NCBI GenBank assembly: GCA_963991985.1
Contig: CAXDRX010000022.1
Coordinates: 1-21,784, forward strand
Length of the DNA stretch: 21,784 nucleotides
Reading direction: 5' to 3'
Origin: MED-G17 sp963991985
GTDB taxonomy: Bacteria; Bacteroidota; Bacteroidia; NS11-12g; UBA9320
Part shown: positions 7,396 through 13,573 of the stretch, in pieces
How the letters are laid out: every line of letters begins with the position of its first letter
How positions within the stretch are numbered: position 1 is the stretch's first letter
Notes under the pieces: model-generated
What the model was told of the DNA's origin: nothing
The model's input: the letters and a program-made list of their open reading frames with translations, nothing else
Databases searched by the model: none
Program-made: the position numbers and the translations under genes

Positions 7396-8314
7396 TGTTT
7401 TTTTGCAATAGAAGGAGTTTTTTTTCTTTTTTATTCATTAGGAAAAGCAGGGCAATGATTGCCACAAAAGAAGCCAAGGCGAGCAAGGGATTTATGTGAA
7501 AATCTTCTTCGAGGGCAGGAATTTTTGTTTGGCGCCACTTGTTCAAGTAATCTTGTAGCACAGCCAATCCATTGTTCAGAAAATGAATGGATACTGAAGC
7601 CCATATGCTACGAGAAAAGTAAGCGACATATCCTAAAATTCCTCCAAGCAAAATCATGGGCAAAAGTTTTAAGGGTTGAACATGTATAAATGCAAACAAA
7701 AAGGAACTAAGCCAAATGCCTGTGTGAAAGTTGCCGGCCATTCCGATGAGTCGTTTCATGACAAAACCACGAAAAAATATCTCTTCCATCAACGCGGGAA
7801 AAAAGGCCATGAAAAGAACGACAGCAATAGACCCCACCCCTCTATTTTTCTGCAATACCATTTGGTAAATTTTATTGCTTTGGTCTTCAAGTGTTTTCAT
7901 CACTTCGCTCAATTCTGAGGGCAATGTTAGGTTTTGATTGATTTGCAATAGAAACCCTACGGCTGCATAGCTGAATAGAAAAAGCAAAAAGGACAGAAAC
8001 AATTGATCTGCAATGGGTTTTCGGTTCAAGGTCAGATCGTTTGCCCAGTGGTAACGAAAAATTTTGGACAAAACGTAAGGTGCCAAAACAAAAGAAAGGG
8101 AGGGAAAGAACAGCCCACAAACAACCAATCCCCACCATTCTTTATTGCTCAATTGTTGGCTTGGACTCAATTCGGACAAGGAAAGATTTAGCACAGCTCC
8201 TGAAAACACAATGGCCAGCTGAGCCAAAAGAGCACTTAACAAAATCCAAAAACCAATACCCATTAGCAATTTTTGCCAATCTCCAATTCTTTTTGTTTGG
8301 TTTTTGTTTGTCAT
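7376..8314 (-). CDS. CPBP-family intramembrane metalloprotease
   Basis: 312 residues with about eight hydrophobic segments. The CPBP/Abi (CAAX protease) motifs are in order: EEIFFRGF with Glu177, Glu178 and Arg182; FAFIHVQ with His211; and SIHFLNN with His244 and Asn247. These form the intramembrane glutamate/histidine active site. The substrate is unknown; relatives range from prenyl-protein processing to bacteriocin immunity. The C-terminus is a Lys-rich cytoplasmic tail followed by NNENSSD. The frame opens at an earlier TTG (8332), but the ATG at 8314 is preferred. The gene overlaps cdsA and starts 20 bases from the divergent dusB, whose likely promoter lies inside this gene's 5' end. Confidence 0.85.
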   Translation of the reverse strand: MTNKNQTKRIGDWQKLLMGIGFWILLSALLAQLAIVFSGAVLNLSLSELSPSQQLSNKEWWGLVVCGLFFPSLSFVLAPYVLSKIFRYHWANDLTLNRKPIADQLFLSFLLFLFSYAAVGFLLQINQNLTLPSELSEVMKTLEDQSNKIYQMVLQKNRGVGSIAVVLFMAFFPALMEEIFFRGFVMKRLIGMAGNFHTGIWLSSFLFAFIHVQPLKLLPMILLGGILGYVAYFSRSIWASVSIHFLNNGLAVLQDYLNKWRQTKIPALEEDFHINPLLALASFVAIIALLFLMNKKEKKLLLLQKNNENSSD

Positions 8315-8324
8315 TGTACTTTTG
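8296..8324 (+). promoter_or_regulatory. Predicted dusB promoter (TTTG -33 and TACTTTTG -7)
   Basis: TTTG at 8296-8299 and TACTTTTG at 8317-8324, separated by 17 bases, match the Bacteroidota promoter TTTG-N(17-23)-TAnnTTTG. The -7 box ends 10 bases before the dusB ATG, so the leader would be very short. The -33 box lies within the start of the divergent CPBP gene. T-rich sequence here makes chance matches to TTTG likely, so the -7 box is the stronger half. Confidence 0.5.
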
Positions 8325-8334
8325 TTTTGCAAAA

Positions 8335-9321
8335 ATGGTTAAAATAAGGGACATAAACTTGGGGAAACATCCTTTGCTTTTGGCTCCTATGGAAGACGTT
8401 AGTGACCCACCCTTTCGGATGGTTTGCAAAAAAAATGGTGCAGACGTTATGTACACAGAGTTTATTTCTTCAGAGGGTTTAATAAGAGACGCTCTGAAAA
8501 GTACGGAAAAGCTGGACATTTATGAATACGAACGTCCCATTGGAATTCAAATCTTTGGTTCGGACATAGAATCCATGAGGCAGGCAACCTATATTGCTTC
8601 AAAAACAAAACCAGATATAATTGATATCAATTACGGCTGTCCTGTAAAGGCAGTTGCTTGCAAGGGAGCAGGGGCAGCACTTCTTCAAGACATTCCAAAA
8701 ATGGTTGAAATGACCAAGATTATAGTTGAATCTACTGATTTGCCCGTAACGGTAAAAACACGATTGGGTTGGGATCATCAATCCATTAAAATTGTAGAGG
8801 TTGCAGAAAGGTTGCAAGATGTTGGCATCCAAGCCATTTCTATACATGGACGTACCCGAAAGCAGATGTACAAAGGAGAGGCGGACTGGCAACCCATTGC
8901 CAAAGTCAAAAACAATCCCCGAATGCACATTCCTGTTTTTGGAAACGGAGACATAGATTCACCGGAAAAAGCCCAAAAAGCATTGAACAAAAGCGGTGTA
9001 GATGGTTTGATGATTGGTCGTGCGGCCATAGGAAACCCTTGGATTTTTCAGCAGATAAAACACTATTTCAAGACAGGCAATCACATGGAAGAGCCCACTA
9101 TTGAAGAAAGGGTGGCCGTTTGCAAACTTCATCTCAGGGAATCTTTAAAATGGAAAGGACAGCGTCGAGGCATCTTTGAGATGCGCCGGCACTATAGCAA
9201 TTATTTTAAGGGAATCCCAGGGGTCAAACCCTATCGATCCAAACTTGTGGAGGCCGACAGTGAAATCGCTATTTTATCTATTTTAGATCAACTGAAAAAT
9301 TACCGTTTGGAAAAAGCCTAA
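8335..9321 (+). CDS. dusB: tRNA-dihydrouridine synthase B
   Basis: 328 residues. This FMN enzyme reduces uridines to dihydrouridine in tRNA using NADPH. Diagnostic blocks: LLLAPMEDVSDPPFR (14-28), INYGCPVKAV with catalytic Cys102, VKTRLGW (140-146), HGRTRKQMYKGEADW (171-185), GNGDI (203-207), and GRAAIGNPWIF (228-238). The frame is open from 8041, but that extension covers the divergent CPBP gene; the ATG at 8335 gives the normal N-terminus (MVKIRDINLG). It is monocistronic as far as can be seen, with a 38-base gap before the next, oppositely oriented gene. Confidence 0.93.
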   Translation: MVKIRDINLGKHPLLLAPMEDVSDPPFRMVCKKNGADVMYTEFISSEGLIRDALKSTEKLDIYEYERPIGIQIFGSDIESMRQATYIASKTKPDIIDINYGCPVKAVACKGAGAALLQDIPKMVEMTKIIVESTDLPVTVKTRLGWDHQSIKIVEVAERLQDVGIQAISIHGRTRKQMYKGEADWQPIAKVKNNPRMHIPVFGNGDIDSPEKAQKALNKSGVDGLMIGRAAIGNPWIFQQIKHYFKTGNHMEEPTIEERVAVCKLHLRESLKWKGQRRGIFEMRRHYSNYFKGIPGVKPYRSKLVEADSEIAILSILDQLKNYRLEKA

Positions 9322-9359
9322 AGGTTGGGGTTGTTTTGTGAATTTTATGCTTGATTTTT

Positions 9360-10190
9360 CTATTTGCCGAAAGAGGCCTTCATATTGTCGAATTTTTTAT
9401 CATTGGTAACGTCTTGTCCTCCGGTGGCGCCCCCTGAAACATCAGGATCGGTGCGGGGAAATTCATATTTGTCTGCAAAAATCTCATCGCCTAAAAGATC
9501 ATTGAATACTTTTTTAACCAATGGGAGACCCACAATTTCGTCTTCACCCCCTTTGGTTTTACCACCAATTTTAAATTCTTTTTTAAAGGCACTAAGTTCT
9601 ATTCCGGAAGGCAATCGTAAATGTTCTTCGTGGTCACTAAGTTCGCTTCTTTGAACGAGCTTTTGCCGCAATGTTTCGGGGTTTGGTATCTTGGTAAGAT
9701 AAATTAGATTATTTGGATTCCCGTCATTTTTTCCTGTTTCTATCCGTTTGTTTTCGATTCGATTCTTTTTCTCAATGACCTCTTTATTGATCCAATCTTT
9801 TGGCGGAACAGATAATTTTTCGGTCAATGTAAATAAGCCTTCTTTCTGTTGGGCGTCATTTGCTAAAGCTTCTTGACTGTCTAGTTTGCCAAAAAACTTG
9901 GCACCTTGCTCTTTTCCAAGTTCCCCATCCATTTGACCGAAATCCCATTTTTTTCCTGTATTTTCAAAAACAATAGGAGTGTCCCATCGGGCAGCACCTT
10001 TATCGTCGAACTTTTTTTTGTGCTTTGCCAAAAAATCGGCGGTGAATATCTGATCTACAGGATTAACCCATTTCCTTTGTTCATCCCTTGGATCATAGTT
10101 ATCGGTCAAATTTTGATTTTCCCCCAATTTCCTTTGATCTTTTACATCGCTGGCCTCATAACGTTGAAGGATATTTCGGCCATTGGCCAT
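9360..10190 (-). CDS. Unrecognised hydrophilic protein, possible secreted cargo
   Basis: 276 residues from the first ATG; not recognised. It has no membrane segment, no signal peptide and no cysteine, and is rich in Lys, Asp, Glu and Asn. No catalytic motif is obvious. The N-terminus (MANGRNILQRYE) continues a leader read in the same frame from 10361, containing two similar stretches, LSQLQNLASNADRL and VKQLQAMANGRNIL. Such QLQxMAN...QR leaders resemble the N-termini of Bacteroidota proteins that carry a DUF4157 domain or polymorphic-toxin-like cargo; DUF4157 itself (HExxH) is absent. Charged blocks (TKGGEDEIVG, DPDVSGGATGG) suggest flexible segments. The gene stands alone between genes on either side. 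Whether it is translated from 10190 or is a remnant of a longer gene is unknown. Confidence 0.55.
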   Translation of the reverse strand: MANGRNILQRYEASDVKDQRKLGENQNLTDNYDPRDEQRKWVNPVDQIFTADFLAKHKKKFDDKGAARWDTPIVFENTGKKWDFGQMDGELGKEQGAKFFGKLDSQEALANDAQQKEGLFTLTEKLSVPPKDWINKEVIEKKNRIENKRIETGKNDGNPNNLIYLTKIPNPETLRQKLVQRSELSDHEEHLRLPSGIELSAFKKEFKIGGKTKGGEDEIVGLPLVKKVFNDLLGDEIFADKYEFPRTDPDVSGGATGGQDVTNDKKFDNMKASFGK

Positions 10191-10361
10191 TGCTTGTAGC
10201 TGTTTTACGTCGTTGAGCCGATCCGCATTGGAAGCAAGATTTTGTAGTTGCGAAAGATCTTTTTCAGGTGAAGAAAAAGAAATGCCATCCTCAAAAATTT
10301 CTTACTTGCCTATGCTTTCGAATTTTTCAGTTTGATTTTTATTTTGAGACTTAAAATCCAA
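10191..10361 (-). pseudogene. 5' leader frame of the 9360 gene, broken by TAA
   Basis: The reading frame of the downstream gene continues upstream without ATG to a TAA at 10304-10302, and beyond it stays open back to a TTG at 10361 (MDFKSQNKNQTEKF...). The composition on both sides of the stop is alike (Lys, Asn, Gln, Ser rich), and an exact -7 box lies just upstream. The simplest reading is one gene with a nonsense change, for example CAA to TAA (after AAG, before GAA). It could instead be a sequence error, or the real gene may start inside. Confidence 0.5.
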
Positions 10362-10367
10362 GAAAAA

Positions 10368-10375
10368 CAAAAATA
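10368..10375 (-). promoter_or_regulatory. Predicted -7 box for the leader-bearing gene
   Basis: Minus strand reads TATTTTTG, an exact TAnnTTTG match ending 6 bases before the TTG at 10361. No well-spaced -33 TTTG is seen. The region is T-rich, so the match could be accidental. Confidence 0.3.
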
Positions 10376-10380
10376 TGGAA

Positions 10381-10854
10381 TCAAAACAAAATGTAGAAGA
10401 AATTTGAAGACAACAAAACAACGATTACGAATTTTAGGACTTCAAACTTTTGTTGCTGGAGAGAAATCAGATAAAAGGCAAGGGTTGAAAGTAAGGGAAG
10501 AATAAGACCCGAAATAATGCGCAATGAATAATAAGACCGATCCCTCCAATTGATCAATCGAAACCAATTGACTTCCTTGAATATAGGAGATACAGAATAC
10601 TCCATGGTTTCATCAACAAGCTTTTTTTTTGCGATGCTTCTTCCTATCGAGAAGGAACATTTTGTGGCCACAATTTTGTAGGAATAATGAAAGTTTCCCG
10701 AAGGATTGTAGTGTTCTTGTCGTTTTCTTTGGACTTCTAGGATAAGATCTTTTGAACGATGACCGGGCAATCCAAAGTCGATGAGAATCAAGACGGATAG
10801 TAAGTAAACAAAGACATCAAAAAAAAATCTTGGCTTCGCGATTATTGCTCTCAT
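10381..10854 (-). CDS. Small three-segment membrane protein, unrecognised
   Basis: 157 residues, not recognised. Three hydrophobic segments are visible at about 11-29, 112-131 and 137-156, separated by a soluble loop (30-111) rich in Lys, Arg, Ser and Tyr. This loop could be periplasmic or cytoplasmic. The ATG at 10854 overlaps the stop of the GH3-family gene as ATGA, so the two are translationally coupled and may work together; the earlier in-frame TTG at 10881 lies well inside that gene and is less likely. No enzyme motif is evident. Confidence 0.65.
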   Translation of the reverse strand: MRAIIAKPRFFFDVFVYLLSVLILIDFGLPGHRSKDLILEVQRKRQEHYNPSGNFHYSYKIVATKCSFSIGRSIAKKKLVDETMEYSVSPIFKEVNWFRLINWRDRSYYSLRIISGLILPLLSTLAFYLISLQQQKFEVLKFVIVVLLSSNFFYILF

Positions 10855-12380
10855 ACTTTGTTCTCCACAAAGGCGGTCCATTCTTCCAATAGTTCTCCTC
10901 TCAGTACTCTAGGAAATTTGTTTTGAGCTCCTTCACGACCTCTTTTTCGCATGAAAGCTATGAATGTTTCTTGGGGCATTGTTCTAACAAAAACCCCTTT
11001 CAAAGCTGCTTGCCTTTCCGTTGCATAATCGGCATTTAATTCTTTCAATCGTTCGTCCAAGGCCTTTTGCAGTGCTTCAGTTTGATTAAAATCACGATCA
11101 ATTCCCAAATACCACTGGTGGGCGAAAAACCCTTGATAAGGCTGACCAACTACACAAAATTCTGGTATATTTAGTCCAAAAGATTCTGCAAGATCTTCAA
11201 TGGCCTGGTTCATATTGTCTACCGATAAGTGTTCTCCGCACAAACTGATGAAATGTTTGGTGCGGCCCGAAATTTTTATTTCCAATTCTTCAAGGTTGGT
11301 AAATTGGATAACATCTCCGATAAGATAGCGCCATGCACCAGCATTGGTACTCATTACCAAGGCATAGTCTTTATTTTCTTCTACTTGGCGAATACTTTGT
11401 GTTTGAACACCAGAAAGCAAGCTACCCTCGGAATCAAAATGCTCTTCATCAAAAGGAATGAACTCATAGAAAATTCCATTCCTGATGAGCAAACGCATGC
11501 CTATTTCACTTCCCATTCTTCTTTGAAAAGCAATAAATCCCTCTGAGGCCAGGTAAGTTTCAAAATATTTTATTTCATGACCAAGCAATTCGTTAAACCT
11601 TTTTTTGTAGGGTCGCATGGCTACACCTCCATGCGCGTAGGCTCGAAAGTTAGGCCACATTTGATGAATGTTGTCCAGTTGATAATGTTCTAAAATACGT
11701 TCAAACAGCATTTGAATCCAAGCAGGAACACCCGCCACCAATCCCACATCCCAATTTTTGGCTTCCAAAGTCATTTTCTGAATTTTTTCTTGCCAATTGT
11801 TTTCGTGTCTAATGGCAGGTTCAGGCTTGCTAAAACGTTGGAAAAGTATCGGTACCTTGTTGGTAGCAATACCACTTAAATCACCAGCATAAAAAACGCC
11901 ATTGTACTCCAAATTCGTGCTCCCACCGACCATGAGCCAATGTTTGGCGAAAGTATCGATGCCAACATTGTTTCTGTTGATGGAAAGCATTTGTCTGAAA
12001 CTAGCTCTTCTCATGGACCGAAGCATTTCTTTGGTGACGGGAATATACTTACTAGCCCCGTCTGTTGTTCCCGAACTCAAGGCAAAATGACTTACCTTAC
12101 CCGGCCAAGTGATGTTTTGTTCCCCTTGTTGCAGTCTTTTCCACCAAGGAAGCATTTGGCTATAATCTCCCAGTGGAACTTGGTTTTTAAAGGCATCAAT
12201 CAGAAAGTCAGATTTAAGGATCTTGCCAAATTGATGGACTTCTCCAAAAAAAGTATTTTTCGATTTTAACAACAACCGTTGCAATGTCTTCCCCTGGATG
12301 GCATAGGCATTTTCTAAACTTATTTTTTGGAAAATTTTTACGTTTTTTGAACGCTGAACAAGTCCTTTGATTCGGCTCAT
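10851..12380 (-). CDS. GH3-family acyl-adenylating enzyme
   Basis: 509 residues, close to the usual GH3 length in Bacteroidota. GH3 proteins activate a carboxylate with ATP and, in plants, join it to an amino acid. ATP-binding motif I is SSGTTDGASK at 102-111; YLASEGFIAFQ and MSTNAGAWRYLIGDVIQF (with YLIGD) correspond to motifs II and III. The C-terminal lid domain has SGRTKHFISLCGEHLS. The bacterial substrate is not known and cannot be read from the sequence. The start is the ATG at 12380; the gene ends in an ATGA overlap with a small membrane protein. A -7-like TTACTTTG lies in the 38-base divergent spacer, one position off consensus. Confidence 0.87.
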   Translation of the reverse strand: MSRIKGLVQRSKNVKIFQKISLENAYAIQGKTLQRLLLKSKNTFFGEVHQFGKILKSDFLIDAFKNQVPLGDYSQMLPWWKRLQQGEQNITWPGKVSHFALSSGTTDGASKYIPVTKEMLRSMRRASFRQMLSINRNNVGIDTFAKHWLMVGGSTNLEYNGVFYAGDLSGIATNKVPILFQRFSKPEPAIRHENNWQEKIQKMTLEAKNWDVGLVAGVPAWIQMLFERILEHYQLDNIHQMWPNFRAYAHGGVAMRPYKKRFNELLGHEIKYFETYLASEGFIAFQRRMGSEIGMRLLIRNGIFYEFIPFDEEHFDSEGSLLSGVQTQSIRQVEENKDYALVMSTNAGAWRYLIGDVIQFTNLEELEIKISGRTKHFISLCGEHLSVDNMNQAIEDLAESFGLNIPEFCVVGQPYQGFFAHQWYLGIDRDFNQTEALQKALDERLKELNADYATERQAALKGVFVRTMPQETFIAFMRKRGREGAQNKFPRVLRGELLEEWTAFVENKV

Positions 12381-12418
12381 TTGATCACAACAGATGCAAA
12401 GTAAAGGAATAATACGGT

Positions 12419-12760
12419 ATGGTAGACAACAAGTTGGAGTGGCAAAAAATAAAAAATTTGATTTTTGAAATTACGGGAAAGGAAGCCAGTGTAGAGGCGA
12501 TTTTGTTTTTGATTGGACAAAGGGAATTTGGTGGTTTGAGAAGAAACTATTCCAAAGAAGAAAAAGTTACGCTCATGGACATAGCCCTAAAGCGAATTAT
12601 GAGCATCACCGGCTATTATACCAAAGTAGGAATCGATAAAAAAGGCTTTCCAGTTTGGGAAAAGCAAAAAGATTTTGACGAAATGAATCCTTTTGATCAA
12701 GAAATCCTGATTCGAAATCACATCATTGAATATTTCAAACAAGAAGGCTTAATTCAATAA
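12419..12760 (+). CDS. Small soluble protein, likely conserved in Bacteroidota
   Basis: 113 residues, no membrane segment, signal peptide or known motif that I recognise. The sequence looks helical and well ordered (EAILFLIGQREFGGLRR, then SKEEKVTLMDIALKRIM), with one tyrosine-rich turn (TGYYTKVG) and an acidic C-terminal part. Codon use matches the neighbours. It starts at an ATG 38 bases from the divergent GH3-family gene, and its end overlaps the convergent hydrolase by 12 bases. Its position beside GH3 is the only hint of a role. I believe similar proteins exist in other Bacteroidota, but this is unverified. Confidence 0.7.
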   Translation: MVDNKLEWQKIKNLIFEITGKEASVEAILFLIGQREFGGLRRNYSKEEKVTLMDIALKRIMSITGYYTKVGIDKKGFPVWEKQKDFDEMNPFDQEILIRNHIIEYFKQEGLIQ

Positions 12761-13540
12761 ATATTTTCTGAAAAAATTTTCTGTAAAAAGGTTGTGTCCT
12801 GCCTCAACAATATGCAATCGGGCGTGTGGAACTTTTTTGACAAACTTTTTGGCTTTTCGGGCAGGAACGATTTTGTCGTATCTTCCAAAATAGAGATTTA
12901 CTGGGATTTTGAAGTGGTTAAGTTTTTGATAGACCAATGGGTATCCAACGTGGAGAGATTCAACCCTACGCCAACGCTGAAACAAGAGCATCCGCTTTTC
13001 ATGAGAATTGATCTGACTACGCATGAAATTGGCCATTTTTTTTGAAATCCATGAAAATTTAAGAGAAAGCGAAATCAACCGCAGAAAAAAACGAGGGTTT
13101 TTAATGAAATATTGAAAAAGCTGAATTCCCCAGCGATGGAGGGTAATGAAATATCGGCCTCGATTGGGTAAGAGCCCATCGGCAGCAATAAGATGACAAG
13201 CTTCGGCGCGTTTGGGGAACAGTTCCAAGGCTTTCAGCGCAAAATTACCTCCCAAACTGAAAGCAATTAATTCGAAAAGTTCAATCCGTTTTTCTCGGAG
13301 AAATTGTCTCAAGAAACTTTCAAAAAAATCAGGATCAAAAGATTTTTCGTCAATCCGTGTTTTGCCGTGAAAAGACAAGTCGAAACTGTAAATCGTATAT
13401 CGCTGATTTTCGGCAATGTCAAAATGCTTAAACATAGAGCCGTCCAAACCGTAACCATGAAAGCCAAGAGCAATCTTTGGCCCTTTTCCGAATCGATGGT
13501 AATGAATGGTCGAATTCTTGTAGATAAAATCAAATTCCAC
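12749..13540 (-). CDS. Alpha/beta hydrolase
   Basis: 263 residues of the alpha/beta hydrolase fold. The oxyanion region is GFHGYGLDG (26-34), the nucleophile elbow is AFSLGG with Ser95, the acid is probably Asp222 in FGRYDKIVP, and the base is His249 in EAGHNLF. The usual first glycine of GxSxG is alanine here (AxSxG). A basic, aromatic lid region lies at about 125-195 (FFLRLISLSLKF), suggesting a lipid-like or hydrophobic substrate; this is inference. The start is GTG at 13540. The gene diverges from carB with 33 bases between starts and converges on the small protein gene at 12419. Confidence 0.8.
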   Translation of the reverse strand: MEFDFIYKNSTIHYHRFGKGPKIALGFHGYGLDGSMFKHFDIAENQRYTIYSFDLSFHGKTRIDEKSFDPDFFESFLRQFLREKRIELFELIAFSLGGNFALKALELFPKRAEACHLIAADGLLPNRGRYFITLHRWGIQLFQYFIKNPRFFLRLISLSLKFSWISKKMANFMRSQINSHEKRMLLFQRWRRVESLHVGYPLVYQKLNHFKIPVNLYFGRYDKIVPARKAKKFVKKVPHARLHIVEAGHNLFTENFFRKYLLN

Positions 13541-13556
13541 GGCAAGGCAAATAACA

Positions 13557-13564
13557 TAATTTTG
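13557..13564 (+). promoter_or_regulatory. Predicted -7 box of the carB promoter
   Basis: TAATTTTG matches TAnnTTTG exactly and ends 9 bases before the carB ATG. The -33 region would lie in the divergent hydrolase start; no clear TTTG is seen there. Confidence 0.4.
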
Positions 13565-13573
13565 CTCGAGTTT

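Noticed and set aside
8041..8334. 98-codon upstream extension of dusB
   Set aside because: It lies antisense over the CPBP protease gene, and DusB proteins begin at the MVKIRD-like start.
13304..13573. 90-codon upstream extension of carB
   Set aside because: It covers the divergent hydrolase gene and shows no CarB similarity; the family begins near 13574.
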